A DNA stretch of 37,705 nt from a virus (IMGVR_UViG_3300035188_000437:1-37705), one strand, 5' to 3'; positions 1-8,263 are shown, numbered from the stretch's first letter. The notes: generated by a model not told the origin, from the letters alone. Made by a program: numbers and translations.

Positions 1-1527
1 CAAGTTCCGATTTATAGCGCGGACGAAGAACAGAAGCTGATGGCGACGCTATGGTCGGCGCAGGTGAAGAACGATCCGGTCGCGTTCGTGAGGATGGCGT
101 TCCCGTGGGGTAAGGCCGGCACGCCGCTGGAGGGCTTCACAGGCCCGCGTCAGTGGCAGTTGCAGGTGCTGATGGACCTGCGGGATCACATCCGTGAGAA
201 CAATGGCCGTATAGACTATGAGACGTTCCGCATGGCCACCTCATCGGGGCGCGGTATCGGCAAGTCGGCCCTCGTTAGCTGGCTTGTGATCTGGATGCTG
301 ACCACGCGCATAGGCTCGACGACCATCGTGTCGGCTAACTCAGAGGCGCAGCTCCGCAGCGTCACTTGGGCTGAGATCACCAAGTGGCTGTCCATGAGCC
401 TCAACACCCACTGGTTCGAGGTGTCCGCGACGCGAGTGCTACCGGCCAAGTGGATCGCGGAGCTGGTGGAGCGGGATCTGAAGTTAGGCACACGCTACTG
501 GGGCGTGGAGGGGCGGCTGTGGTCGGCTGAGAACCCGGACAGCTACGCGGGCGTGCACAACTTCGCGGGCGTCATGCTCGTGTTCGACGAGGCCAGTGGT
601 ATTGACGACAGTATATGGAGCGTGGCCAGTGGCTTCTTTACAGAGAACACTCCTAATCGTTTTTGGCTTGCTTTCAGCAACCCCCGCCGCAACAGCGGAT
701 ATTTCTACGAGTGCTTCAACAGTAAACGCGAGTTCTGGCGAACAAAGGTTGTTGACGCCAGAAGCGTGGAGGGAACTGATAAGGCAGTCTATCAGCAAAT
801 TATCGACGAATACGGACCTGACTCAAGCCAAGCCCACGTCGAGGTCTACGGAGCGTTCCCCAACGCATCGGATGACCAGTTCATACCGTCATCGCTGGTC
901 ATGGACGCGCAGACACGGCCACCACAGAAGGACCAGACAGCGCCGATAATCGTGGGCGTGGACCCGGCGCGGTTTGGGGCGGACGCTACGGTCATCGCTA
1001 TCCGGCAGGGCCGCGACATCATCGGCATCCGACGCTACCGCGGTGACGACACGATGGAGGTGGTGGGCAGGGTCATCGACATCATAGAAGAGTTCAGGCC
1101 AGCGATGGTCGTGATCGACGAGGGCGGCCTAGGCGCGGGCGTGGTCGACCGGCTGAAGGAGCAACGGTATAAGATCAGGGGCGTAAACTTTGGGCAACGG
1201 TCAAATCGTCCAATCATGTTCGGAAACAAGCGGGCTGAGATGTGGCACGCCATGCGGGAGTGGCTCAAGACAGCCTCCATCCCCAACGACCGGTTCCTCA
1301 AGAGCGACCTGACCGGGCCGATGATGAAGCCGGACTCGAAGGGGACTATATTCCTAGAGAGCAAGAAGGACATGAAGGCGAGGGGACTGGCCAGTCCCGA
1401 CGCCGCCGACGCTATCGCCGTGACGTTCGCGTATCCGGTCGCGCACAGGGAGGCGAGGCCAGTGGACAATCGACCGCGCATGACCTATGGTGGCAACGCA
1501 GCCTCTTCAGGATGGATGGGTCACTAA
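1..1527 (+). CDS. terL: Terminase large subunit, 5' end cut by window edge
   Basis: ATP-driven DNA packaging motor and headful nuclease. Base 1 is codon 2; the ATG lies at 37525 in the repeated end, so the full protein is 509 residues. In full-length numbering the deviant Walker A GRGIGKS is at 84-90, Walker B MLVFDE at 193-198 and a coupling motif FSNP at about 226-229. The RNase H-like nuclease half starts with VGVDPAR (Asp322), continues with VVIDEGG (Asp374/Glu375) and ends with SPDAADA (Asp468/Asp471), so both enzymatic halves look intact. The stop overlaps the next ATG. It follows the small terminase candidate and one unknown gene across the junction. Function is certain; the packaging type cannot be read from the sequence. 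Confidence 0.96.
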   Translation, partial: QVPIYSADEEQKLMATLWSAQVKNDPVAFVRMAFPWGKAGTPLEGFTGPRQWQLQVLMDLRDHIRENNGRIDYETFRMATSSGRGIGKSALVSWLVIWMLTTRIGSTTIVSANSEAQLRSVTWAEITKWLSMSLNTHWFEVSATRVLPAKWIAELVERDLKLGTRYWGVEGRLWSAENPDSYAGVHNFAGVMLVFDEASGIDDSIWSVASGFFTENTPNRFWLAFSNPRRNSGYFYECFNSKREFWRTKVVDARSVEGTDKAVYQQIIDEYGPDSSQAHVEVYGAFPNASDDQFIPSSLVMDAQTRPPQKDQTAPIIVGVDPARFGADATVIAIRQGRDIIGIRRYRGDDTMEVVGRVIDIIEEFRPAMVVIDEGGLGAGVVDRLKEQRYKIRGVNFGQRSNRPIMFGNKRAEMWHAMREWLKTASIPNDRFLKSDLTGPMMKPDSKGTIFLESKKDMKARGLASPDAADAIAVTFAYPVAHREARPVDNRPRMTYGGNAASSGWMGH

Positions 1528-1790
1528 TGGCGAAGAAGTCCGTATCGCTATCCGTTGGTCGCGGCGAGAAGCTGTCGACTAAGGCGGGCGCTGGGCTGAC
1601 GGCCAAGGGCAGAGCCAAATATAATGCTGCGACGGGCAGCAAGCTGAAGCCGCCGGCTCCCAACCCTAAGACGAAGGCGGACGAGGGGCGTAAAAAGTCG
1701 TTCTGCGCGCGCATGGGCGGCGTGGTCGCTAAGTCGAAGAACGCGGAGCGGGCGAAGGCGTCAATGAAGAGGTGGAACTGTGGCAAGTAA
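1527..1790 (+). CDS. Small basic phage protein, DUF6321-like
   Basis: 87 residues, starting on the ATG that shares its A with the terL stop (TAATG), so translation is probably coupled. It is rich in Lys, Arg, Ala and Gly. The conserved core (GRGEKLSTKAGAGLTAKGRA, then KYNAATGS, KPPAP and SFCARM near residues 60-65) is the pattern I associate with DUF6321 proteins, often found beside phage terminase genes. No catalytic motif is visible. The strong positive charge suggests nucleic-acid or virion binding, which is inference. The family name comes from memory of the motif and was not searched. Confidence 0.8.
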   Translation: MAKKSVSLSVGRGEKLSTKAGAGLTAKGRAKYNAATGSKLKPPAPNPKTKADEGRKKSFCARMGGVVAKSKNAERAKASMKRWNCGK

Positions 1791-1929
1791 GCCGGGCCTC
1801 TACGCCAACATTCACGCTAAGCGCGCGCGCATCAAAGCCGGGTCGGGCGAGAAGATGCGCAAGCCGGGCGCAGAGGGCGCACCGACCGCCAAGGCGTTCA
1901 AGCAGTCTGCTAAGACAAGGAAGAAGTAA
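1780..1929 (+). CDS. 49-residue basic protein, GLYANI family
   Basis: Starts at GTG 1780 inside the end of the previous gene, with a good ribosome binding site (GAAGAGG, 1766-1772) seven bases upstream. That site decides the start. The protein opens MASKPGLYANIHAKRAR and ends in a Lys/Arg-rich tail. GLYANI-type tiny basic proteins recur next to terminase or portal genes in many podophages; their role is unknown to me. With its two neighbours it forms a chain of three basic small proteins overlapping by 1-11 bases, so co-translation is likely. Confidence 0.75.
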   Translation: MASKPGLYANIHAKRARIKAGSGEKMRKPGAEGAPTAKAFKQSAKTRKK

Positions 1930-2066
1930 TGCCGCTAGTCAAGTCCACATCCAAAAACGCCTTCCGTAAAAACATCAAAGCCGAAGTCGCCGCTGGTAAG
2001 CCGGTCAAGCAGGCCGTCGCCATCGCCTATTCGACGAAGCGCGCAGCCGCAAAGAAGAAAAAATAA
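1929..2066 (+). CDS. 45-residue basic protein (SKNAFRKNIKAE type)
   Basis: ATG overlaps the previous stop by one base, and its own stop overlaps the portal ATG the same way. The protein opens MPLVKSTSKNAFRKNIKAE and continues VAAGKPVKQAVAIAYSTKRA before a lysine tail. This KNIKAE...GKPxKQAVAIAY pattern is widespread in phage genomes as a tiny conserved protein of unknown function. The overlapping start/stop chain and the conserved pattern make it a real gene despite its length. Confidence 0.8.
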   Translation: MPLVKSTSKNAFRKNIKAEVAAGKPVKQAVAIAYSTKRAAAKKKK

Positions 2067-4183
2067 TGCAAGCTGATGATGTCGTAGCGGCTGGCAAGGT
2101 CAGCGATAACCCGGACGATGACCGTCTGGCCACCATGCGTCACCGCTTTACGGTGGCGATGGCAGCCTATTCGGACAGCCGCGAAGACGAGCTAGACGAT
2201 CTGCGGTTCATGGCGGGCTCGCCGGACAACGCTTGGCAATGGCCGGCAGACGTGTTGGCGACACGCGGCGCGGTGCAGGGCCAGACGATCAACGCGCGCC
2301 CGTGCCTGACAATCAACAAGCTGCCGCAGCACGTGCGCCTCGTGACCAACGAGCAACGCCAGAACCGCCCGACCGCCCGCGTCATCCCCGCCGACGAGAA
2401 CGCGGATCCGGAGGTCGCGGAGATCTTCGACGGCATCGTGCGGCATATCGAGTATATGTCTGACGCCGACGTTGCCTATGACACGGCCTGCGACAACCAG
2501 GTCACATACGGCGAAGGCTATATCCGCATTCTGACGGAATACACGAAAGAAGACTCTTTCGAACAGGATCTTAAAATTGCTCGCGTCCGTAGCAGTTTCA
2601 GCGTCTATATGGACCCGATGATCCAAGACCCGTGCGGTCAGGACGCGAATTGGTGCTTTATTACGGAAGACATTCCGAAAGCTGAATATGAGCGCATGTA
2701 CCCCGACGCCACGCCTGTCACAGGTATGATGAGTCAGGGTGTGGGCGACCAGACGCTCAGCATGTGGGTCAGTCAAGAGACTGTCCGCATCGCAGAGTAT
2801 TTTTACGTCGACACTAAGCGCGCCAAGCTCAATCTCTACCCAGACAATATTACGGCGTTCGATGGCACGCCGGAGGATCGTCGATTAAGAACCGCGTATG
2901 GCAAGCCGCTGCGCAGCCGCGAGAGCGACCGTCGTAAAGTCATGTGGATCAAAACCAACGGCTACGAGGTGCTGGAAGAACGCGAGTGGGCGGGTAAATA
3001 CATCCCCGTCGTCCGCGTGATCGGCAACGAGTTCGAGGTCGACGGTCAGATCTACATTAGCGGTCTAGTGCGTAACGCTAAAGACGCGCAGCGCATGTAT
3101 AACTACTGGGTCAGCCAAGAAGCGGAAATGCTGGCGCTGGCCCCCAAAGCGCCGTTCATCGGCTATGGCGGCCAGTTCGAAGGCTACGAAACCAACTGGA
3201 AGACGGCCAATACGAACAACTGGCCGTATCTGGAGGTCAATCCCGATGTTACCGACGGAGCCGGCAACCCGCTACCGCTACCTGAACGCGCCCAGCCTCC
3301 GATGGCTCAAACGGGCCTTATTCAAGCCAAGATGGGGGCTGGCGAAGACATCAAGTCGACCACTGGCCAGTACGATAGTAGCATTGGGGCGACTTCCAAC
3401 GAGCGGACGGGTCGTGCGATCCTCGCTCGGGAGCGGCAAGGCGACACGAGTACTTATCATTATGTCGACAACCTCGCGCGCGCGGTAAAATACGTCGCGC
3501 GTCAGCTCGTCGATTTGATCCCGAAGATCTACGACACGCAGCGCGTGGCTCGCATCATCAACGTCGAGGGCGAAGTGGACATGGCGCGCATCAATCCGGC
3601 TCAACCGGAGGCGGTGCGCAAGATTGTCAACGAAGAGGGTATTGAGATCGCCAAGATCTACAATCCGAACGTCGGCACTTACGACGTGCATGTGTCCTCT
3701 GGCCCCAGCTACATGACCCGTAAGCAGGAAGCTATGGACACGATGGGCCAGATCCTCCAGACGAATCCGGCGCTTTGGTCGGTTGCGGGCGATCTGTTCG
3801 TCAAAAACATGGACTGGCCAGGCTCTGAGACGATGGCCAAACGGTTTGAGAAAATGCTTGACCCAAAAGTGCTTCAGGACACCGACGAATCGCCGGAAGC
3901 GCAGGCCATGCGTATGCAGATGGAGCAAATGGCGCAGGAAATGGAGGCCACAACGGCCCAGATCCAGCAGCTTATGCAGTCCTATGAGATGCAGAAGCTG
4001 GCGATTGACGAGCAAAACGCGCAGATTAAGGCTTATGACGCCGAAACCAAGCGTCTGTCGGCCATGCAGGCGGGCATGACGCCTGAACAGGTGCAGGACA
4101 TTGTTCAAGGCACCATCGCGGCGGCGCTGGACATGGGCGACATCGTGCCGGGCAACACGCCAATGAGGGAAATGGGACAATGA
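2066..4183 (+). CDS. Portal protein, P22 type
   Basis: 705 residues, close to the usual length of P22-type portals. The dodecameric portal would sit at one capsid vertex, pass DNA during packaging and carry the tail. Recognisable P22-family segments include the N-terminal RFTVAMAAYSDSREDELDD, the NKLPQHVRLVTNEQRQNRP stretch near residue 90, and the GRAILARERQGDTSTYHYVD segment. From about residue 606 a Met/Gln/Glu-rich coiled coil runs to the end, matching the barrel region of P22 portals. It follows the tiny basic genes by a one-base overlap, and its stop overlaps the next ATG by four bases. Confidence 0.93.
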   Translation: MQADDVVAAGKVSDNPDDDRLATMRHRFTVAMAAYSDSREDELDDLRFMAGSPDNAWQWPADVLATRGAVQGQTINARPCLTINKLPQHVRLVTNEQRQNRPTARVIPADENADPEVAEIFDGIVRHIEYMSDADVAYDTACDNQVTYGEGYIRILTEYTKEDSFEQDLKIARVRSSFSVYMDPMIQDPCGQDANWCFITEDIPKAEYERMYPDATPVTGMMSQGVGDQTLSMWVSQETVRIAEYFYVDTKRAKLNLYPDNITAFDGTPEDRRLRTAYGKPLRSRESDRRKVMWIKTNGYEVLEEREWAGKYIPVVRVIGNEFEVDGQIYISGLVRNAKDAQRMYNYWVSQEAEMLALAPKAPFIGYGGQFEGYETNWKTANTNNWPYLEVNPDVTDGAGNPLPLPERAQPPMAQTGLIQAKMGAGEDIKSTTGQYDSSIGATSNERTGRAILARERQGDTSTYHYVDNLARAVKYVARQLVDLIPKIYDTQRVARIINVEGEVDMARINPAQPEAVRKIVNEEGIEIAKIYNPNVGTYDVHVSSGPSYMTRKQEAMDTMGQILQTNPALWSVAGDLFVKNMDWPGSETMAKRFEKMLDPKVLQDTDESPEAQAMRMQMEQMAQEMEATTAQIQQLMQSYEMQKLAIDEQNAQIKAYDAETKRLSAMQAGMTPEQVQDIVQGTIAAALDMGDIVPGNTPMREMGQ

Positions 4184-4536
4184 GCTGCGCGGATCTGATT
4201 GGACATTTGTTTTTAGCCCGCGATGTGACCCATTCGGTGCATTTGAACACGCGCAGCTACGCCAAACACAAGGCTCTGGGCGGTTTTTATGAAAAAGTCA
4301 TCGATTTGGCTGATGATTTGGCTGAAGCCTATCAAGGCCGATACGGTCTGATTGGACCGATCACGCTGCATTCTGCTAAAAAGACCAATAATGTCGTTGA
4401 ATTTCTTGAAGATTCTCTGAAAGAGATCGAAGAGGCGCGTAAAGAGTATAAAGACGACTCCGCCATCCAGAACATCATCGACGGCATTGTAGACTTATAT
4501 CTCTCAACGCTGTATAAATTGAAATTCCTAGCCTAA
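4180..4536 (+). CDS. Dps/ferritin-like small protein (DUF5856-like)
   Basis: 118 residues, mostly helical. It contains HLNTRSYAKHKALGGFYEKV followed by DLADDLAEAYQG, giving two histidines about nine apart and then a D-x3-E pair. That layout resembles the metal-site helix pair of Dps and ferritins, and the pattern fits what I recall as DUF5856. Many phages carry this family near head genes. A four-helix ferritin-like fold is inference. Iron binding or DNA protection in the virion would be a guess. The ATG overlaps the portal stop (ATGA). Confidence 0.7.
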   Translation: MSCADLIGHLFLARDVTHSVHLNTRSYAKHKALGGFYEKVIDLADDLAEAYQGRYGLIGPITLHSAKKTNNVVEFLEDSLKEIEEARKEYKDDSAIQNIIDGIVDLYLSTLYKLKFLA

Positions 4537-4546
4537 AGAGGGCATT

Positions 4547-4822
4547 ATGGGTCTGAAATCTACTACTGTCTGCTTGGGCTATCAGCAGATCACGTCGCTT
4601 AGCTCCGCTGCCGGTCTGACCGTTCCGCAAGGAGCGACGCTGGCTCTGATCGTGCCGGAGACGCAGAATGTGCGTTGGCGCGATGATGGAACTGACCCTA
4701 CGGCGAGCGTCGGCATGCCGATTTTCGTCGGCGCGTCTCTCAGCTATGATGGCGACTTCAATAAGATCAAGTTTATTGAAGTGACGGCCAGCGCCAAACT
4801 GAATGTTAGCTATTACGCATGA
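4547..4822 (+). CDS. Small virion-type protein, unknown
   Basis: 91 residues, preceded by AGAGGG eight bases before the ATG. It is beta-rich, with LTVPQGATLALIVPETQNVRWRD... and a repeated small-residue pattern, and no enzymatic motif. The segment ATLALI...QNVRWRDDGTDPTASVGMPI resembles small head-decoration or head-fibre proteins in podophage genomes. Its stop overlaps the next ATG by four bases. A structural role is inferred from its place between portal and coat. Confidence 0.6.
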   Translation: MGLKSTTVCLGYQQITSLSSAAGLTVPQGATLALIVPETQNVRWRDDGTDPTASVGMPIFVGASLSYDGDFNKIKFIEVTASAKLNVSYYA

Positions 4823-5031
4823 CGATCCGACTGCGTTGCATATTTGGTGATGAACTGCGGTTAAGACCGCAGTTGAAGATCTATCCTGCGTCATATGAGG
4901 GTGGATTAGGGCCGTTTATGCCTGCTATTGGCGAAGGTGGTTCGGGGCCGATCCCCTCGCAGACCATTTTTGACCGTTCCGATGTTCCGATTCTAGACCG
5001 CGCGGGCGTTGAAATAGAGACGAGGGCGTAA
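4819..5031 (+). CDS. 70-residue hypothetical protein in head module
   Basis: I do not recognise this family. The protein is Pro/Gly-rich in its middle (YEGGLGPFMPAIGEGGSGPI) and ends near DRSDVPILDRAGVEIETRA, which resembles short phage linker proteins with an FDRSG-type tail. It is coupled at both ends by overlaps (ATGA upstream, TAATG downstream). Its start codon lies within a 15-base copy of the intergenic repeat found at 36.3 kb, and a perfect 9-bp hairpin lies 34 bases into the gene. Both are reported separately. Confidence 0.6.
   Translation: MTIRLRCIFGDELRLRPQLKIYPASYEGGLGPFMPAIGEGGSGPIPSQTIFDRSDVPILDRAGVEIETRA
4853..4874 (+). other. Perfect 9-bp stem-loop inside a small gene
   Basis: AACTGCGGT (4853-4861) and ACCGCAGTT (4866-4874) are exact complements around a TAAG loop. 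There is no T-tract, so it is not a canonical terminator. It sits 34 bases after the ATG of the 70-residue gene, where it could slow ribosomes or act in RNA processing; that is inference. Confidence 0.5.
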
Positions 5032-6131
5032 TGGCTTATATTTATAATCTTACTGATTCTTGGACCGCTGTGGGCACGTCCTATAGCGGGATCAAAATGG
5101 CTGTTACGAATACAGCTTCAGCCGCGTCGTCAAAACTACTCGATTTGTCAGTATCCGGGGCGACTACAGGATCGTTTACTGTCGATAAAAGCGGCAATGC
5201 CGCTGTCTCTGGAACCATGTCATCTGGCGCTACGACCATTACGGCTGCGTCTGCAACCGCTCTTACAGTCGGCGCAAATGGCGCGACTAATCCAGTCTGG
5301 ACCGTTAACTCAAGCACCGCCAGCGTCGCCACAGGTGTCTCCGTTACTGGCGCTGCGGCTGCTGCCGGTGTCGCTCTCGCGGTTACGTCTAGCGGAACGA
5401 ATGAAGCTCTTAAAATTGATGGTAAGGGCTCTGGTAATATTTCTCTTAATTCTGTCGGCACGGGCAACGTTGGCATCGGCGCAGCGCCTCTGGCCAGCAC
5501 TAAATTCTACGTTTACAAAGCTGACGGTAACTTTGCTTTTGGCGTTGCTGGAACAACTAAAGGCATTCGATTTGCCACTACGTCAGTTAATGCGTCTATG
5601 GACGCGACTGACAATACACTAGCCGCAAGCTATCAGCCGTTTAAAATTACCGCATCCGAACTTCAACTTGGTGCTATAACTAAACCGGATTCGGATAACG
5701 CCTATACATTAGGCGCGAGCGGCGCGCGTTGGTCTGCTGTTTGGGCTGTCAATGGCACTATTCAGACGTCTGACGTAAACGCAAAAACCGAAATTATCGA
5801 CTCCCCTCTGGGGCTCGATTTCATCGAATCTCTGCGCCCTGTCGCGTATAAATTCAAAGTTGGCGGAAATATCATCGACCGTGACGCCGCCGATTCATCA
5901 AAAGTGACTATTACGGCTGTTCCAGGAAAGCGCCAGCATTTCGGTCTGATCGCGCAGGAAGTTAAAACAGCGCTTCCCGCTGGTGTGGACTTTGGCGGTT
6001 GGGTTCTGACTGATGCGGCGGACCCGGATAGCGAACAGGGTCTGCGGTACGAAGAATTTATTGCGCCGCTTATTAAGGCTGTTCAGGAACTGAAAGCTGA
6101 ACTCGACGCAATTAAAGCCTCGCTCCCTTAA
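5031..6131 (+). CDS. Fibre-like protein with S74 self-cleaving chaperone domain
   Basis: 366 residues. The N-terminal 150 are low-complexity beta-rich (Ala/Ser/Thr/Gly) with fibre-type phrases such as GSGNISLNSVGTGNVGIG. From about residue 240 there is a Peptidase_S74 intramolecular chaperone: SDVNAKTEI supplies the Ser247/Lys252 dyad at the five-residue spacing known from endosialidase chaperones. It is followed by GLDFIESLRPVAYKF, RQHFGLIAQEV and a C-terminal helix. In characterised members the domain helps trimerise a fibre and is then cut off. Its place between portal and scaffold, rather than with the tail genes, is unusual and suggests a head or neck fibre. It starts on the TAATG overlap. 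Confidence 0.83.
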   Translation: MAYIYNLTDSWTAVGTSYSGIKMAVTNTASAASSKLLDLSVSGATTGSFTVDKSGNAAVSGTMSSGATTITAASATALTVGANGATNPVWTVNSSTASVATGVSVTGAAAAAGVALAVTSSGTNEALKIDGKGSGNISLNSVGTGNVGIGAAPLASTKFYVYKADGNFAFGVAGTTKGIRFATTSVNASMDATDNTLAASYQPFKITASELQLGAITKPDSDNAYTLGASGARWSAVWAVNGTIQTSDVNAKTEIIDSPLGLDFIESLRPVAYKFKVGGNIIDRDAADSSKVTITAVPGKRQHFGLIAQEVKTALPAGVDFGGWVLTDAADPDSEQGLRYEEFIAPLIKAVQELKAELDAIKASLP

Positions 6132-6206
6132 TGGTAGACAAAACATTTGTCTATGTAATATAAGGAGTGAACCGACTAGCCGGATAGCTAGGTATAGGAG
6201 CATCGC
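6132..6206 (+). promoter_or_regulatory. Short leader with two inverted repeats before scaffold gene
   Basis: This gap holds a perfect 8-bp hairpin (TAGACAAA 6135-6142, loop ACA, TTTGTCTA 6146-6153) and a second 5-bp pair (CTAGC 6176-6180 / GCTAG 6187-6191). An AGGAG precedes the GTG at 6207. The first hairpin has no T-tract, so it may be a weak terminator or processing site, or only spacing DNA. No convincing promoter is seen. Confidence 0.4.
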
Positions 6207-6986
6207 GTGAGCGAAGACGAACAGGCTGTAGCGGAAATCAGCCCCGCGCCGGAACCGGAAGCTACGGCAGCACCGGAATCTGCTGATACGACGCCGGAGG
6301 AACAGCAGCCTACAAAATCGTTCTCTCAGGAAGAGTTGGACGCGATTGTAAGCAAGCGCCTTGCAAGAGAACAGCGCAAATGGGAAAGAGAGCAGGCCCA
6401 ACGGCTTGCGGAGCAGCAGGCTAGAACGCCCGCCGCACCTCCACCTGCGCCGGATGATTTCGAGAATGCTCAGCAATACGCGGAAGCGTTAGCGGAGCAA
6501 AAGGCTCGTGATCTTCTAGCCCAGCGCGAGGCCGCAGCTCAACAGGCAGCGATCTTGGAGTCCTATAAGGACCGTGAGGAAGAGGCTAGGGACCGATACG
6601 AGGACTTTGAACAAGTCGCGTATAACCCGAACCTTCCTGTCACGGACGTTATGGCTCAAGCCATCCAGGCTTCTGATATTGGTCCAGAGGTAATTTATTA
6701 CCTTGGCTCCAATCCAAAAGAAGCCGGGCGGATTTCCAAACTGCCGCCTGTCTTGCAGGCAAAAGAGATCGGGAAGATCGAGGTCAATTTGACCACGAAC
6801 CCGCCGGTTAAGAAAACCTCAACCGCGCCCGCACCTCTTGCTCCTGTCACGGCTACCCGGTCAAACTCAGGCCCCCGGTATGATACGGCAGACCCACGGT
6901 CTATAAAGTCGATGTCAACCTCGGAATGGATTGAAGCGGAACGGCTGCGCCAGATCAAGAAGTGGGAAGCGCAAAACAGACGCTAA
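6207..6986 (+). CDS. Capsid scaffolding protein
   Basis: 259 residues. The start is GTG, chosen because AGGAG lies eight bases upstream and the ORF opens with the acidic tail typical of the class (MSEDEQAVAEISPAPEPEA). FSQEELDAIVSKRLAREQRK near residues 40-60 is a hallmark of phage scaffolds, followed by a long Glu/Gln/Ala-rich coiled coil (residues about 55-130). The C-terminal part ends basic (RLRQIKKWEAQNRR), as expected for the coat-binding end of P22-type scaffolds. It lies directly before the coat gene. It would guide procapsid assembly and then leave or be degraded. Confidence 0.85.
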   Translation: MSEDEQAVAEISPAPEPEATAAPESADTTPEEQQPTKSFSQEELDAIVSKRLAREQRKWEREQAQRLAEQQARTPAAPPPAPDDFENAQQYAEALAEQKARDLLAQREAAAQQAAILESYKDREEEARDRYEDFEQVAYNPNLPVTDVMAQAIQASDIGPEVIYYLGSNPKEAGRISKLPPVLQAKEIGKIEVNLTTNPPVKKTSTAPAPLAPVTATRSNSGPRYDTADPRSIKSMSTSEWIEAERLRQIKKWEAQNRR

Positions 6987-7016
6987 GTCTTCTTAGCTTC
7001 TTGAAAGGACTACGAG

Positions 7017-8213
7017 ATGAGTAACTCGATTCTTACAATCGACATGATTACCCGGAAAGCGTTGGAGATCTTAGAAAACAACCTTGTCCTGACGCGCACC
7101 GTTAACCGCCAGTATGACGACTCTTTCGCCGTTGAAGGCGCGAAGGTCGGCTCGACCCTGCGTATCCGCCTGCCCGACCGCGCTTTGGTCACGGACGGCG
7201 CTGCGCTTCAGGTTCAGGACGACAACGAGCAGTACACGACCCTGACCGTCTCGTCGCAGAAGCACATCGGCGTGAACTTCACGACCGCCGAACTGACGAT
7301 GCAGTTGGACGACTTCGCGGAACGTGTTCTGAAGCCGCGTATTTCGCAGCTCGCCGCCAGCATCGACGCTGACGTTGCGAACTCCTTCAAATACATCGGC
7401 AACTCGGTCGGCACGCCCGGCACGACCCCGGCCACCTCGCTCGTTCTGTTGCAGGCGCAGCAGAAGCTGAACGAGAACGCCGCTGTCATGTCGCCGCGCT
7501 ATGCGACGGTTAACCCGGCTGCTAACGCTGCGCTGATCGAAGGCATGAAGGGCCTGTTCAACCCGGTTTCGGCCATCAGCAAGCAGTTCAAGAACGGCAT
7601 GTTCGGCGAAGGCATCCTCGGCTATGATGAGCTGAATATGTCGCAGTCGGTCAAGCAGTTCACGACCGGCTCGCGCGCCGGCACCGTGACGGTCAGCACC
7701 TCGGTCACGACCGAAGGTTCGACCAGCATCGTCCTGACGGGCCTTGGCTCGACGACGATCAAGGCCGGTGACGTGTTCACGATTGGCAGCGTTTACGCCG
7801 TCAACCCGCAGACCCGTGAGTCCACCGGCTCGCTGTATCAGTTCGTGGCTCTGGCTGACGTTACGGCGTCGACCACCGCGACGGTCACTGTTCCGGCGAT
7901 GTATTCGGCTGGTCAGGCTCTCGCCACGGTTGACGCTCTGCCGGTTTCCGGCGCGGCTGTCACCTTCTACGGCTCTGCTTCGACGCAGTATCCGCAGAAC
8001 CTGATCTATCATCGTGACGCCATCGCGTTCGCCACCGCCGACCTGCTTATGCCGCAGGGCGTCGACATGGCTTCGCGTCAGGTCCACAATGGTATCAGCC
8101 TGCGCGTCGTGCGTCAGTATGACATCAATAACGACCGCCTGCCGTGCCGTATTGACGTGCTGTATGGCTATTCGGTCATTCGTCCGCAGATGGCTGTCCG
8201 TCTGTGGGGCTAA
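7017..8213 (+). CDS. Major capsid protein, P22 coat type
   Basis: 398 residues, slightly shorter than P22 gp5. The N-terminal region (MSNSILTIDMITRKALEILE, then LTRTVNRQYDDSFAVEGAKV and GSTLRIRLPDR) is the P22-coat pattern. Helices at FTTAELTMQLDDFAERVLKP and the C-terminal SLRVVRQYDINNDRLPCRID also fit. A Ser/Thr/Val-rich central insert (about residues 220-315) probably corresponds to the Ig-like I-domain of P22 coat. AAAGGA precedes the ATG. Codon use is strikingly uniform and C-rich compared with neighbours, as expected for the most abundant protein. A strong terminator follows. Confidence 0.92.
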   Translation: MSNSILTIDMITRKALEILENNLVLTRTVNRQYDDSFAVEGAKVGSTLRIRLPDRALVTDGAALQVQDDNEQYTTLTVSSQKHIGVNFTTAELTMQLDDFAERVLKPRISQLAASIDADVANSFKYIGNSVGTPGTTPATSLVLLQAQQKLNENAAVMSPRYATVNPAANAALIEGMKGLFNPVSAISKQFKNGMFGEGILGYDELNMSQSVKQFTTGSRAGTVTVSTSVTTEGSTSIVLTGLGSTTIKAGDVFTIGSVYAVNPQTRESTGSLYQFVALADVTASTTATVTVPAMYSAGQALATVDALPVSGAAVTFYGSASTQYPQNLIYHRDAIAFATADLLMPQGVDMASRQVHNGISLRVVRQYDINNDRLPCRIDVLYGYSVIRPQMAVRLWG

Positions 8214-8219
8214 CATTAG

Positions 8220-8243
8220 AGGGGGCTTCGGCCCCTTCTTTTT
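8220..8243 (+). terminator. Rho-independent terminator after coat gene
   Basis: GGGGC (8222-8226), a TTCG tetraloop and GCCCC (8231-8235), extended by G-T and A-T pairs, followed by TTCTTTTT. It lies seven bases after the coat stop. It probably ends part of the transcripts and sets a high coat-to-downstream ratio, since the late genes continue in the same direction. Confidence 0.85.
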
Positions 8244-8263
8244 CTAATTCAAGGAGTTAATCC

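Noticed and set aside
1-178. True direct terminal repeat as in T7-like phages
   Set aside because: The repeat lies inside terL of a P22-type phage, is very short and has a mismatch; closing overlap of a circular map is simpler.
3278-4180. 300-residue minus-strand frame opposite the portal gene
   Set aside because: His/Leu/Arg-rich composition typical of antisense reading; the portal on the plus strand is certain.
7071-8216. Long 381-residue reading frame on the minus strand opposite the coat gene
   Set aside because: Arg/Val/Asp-rich shadow caused by the strong codon bias of the coat gene; no ribosome site or family pattern.
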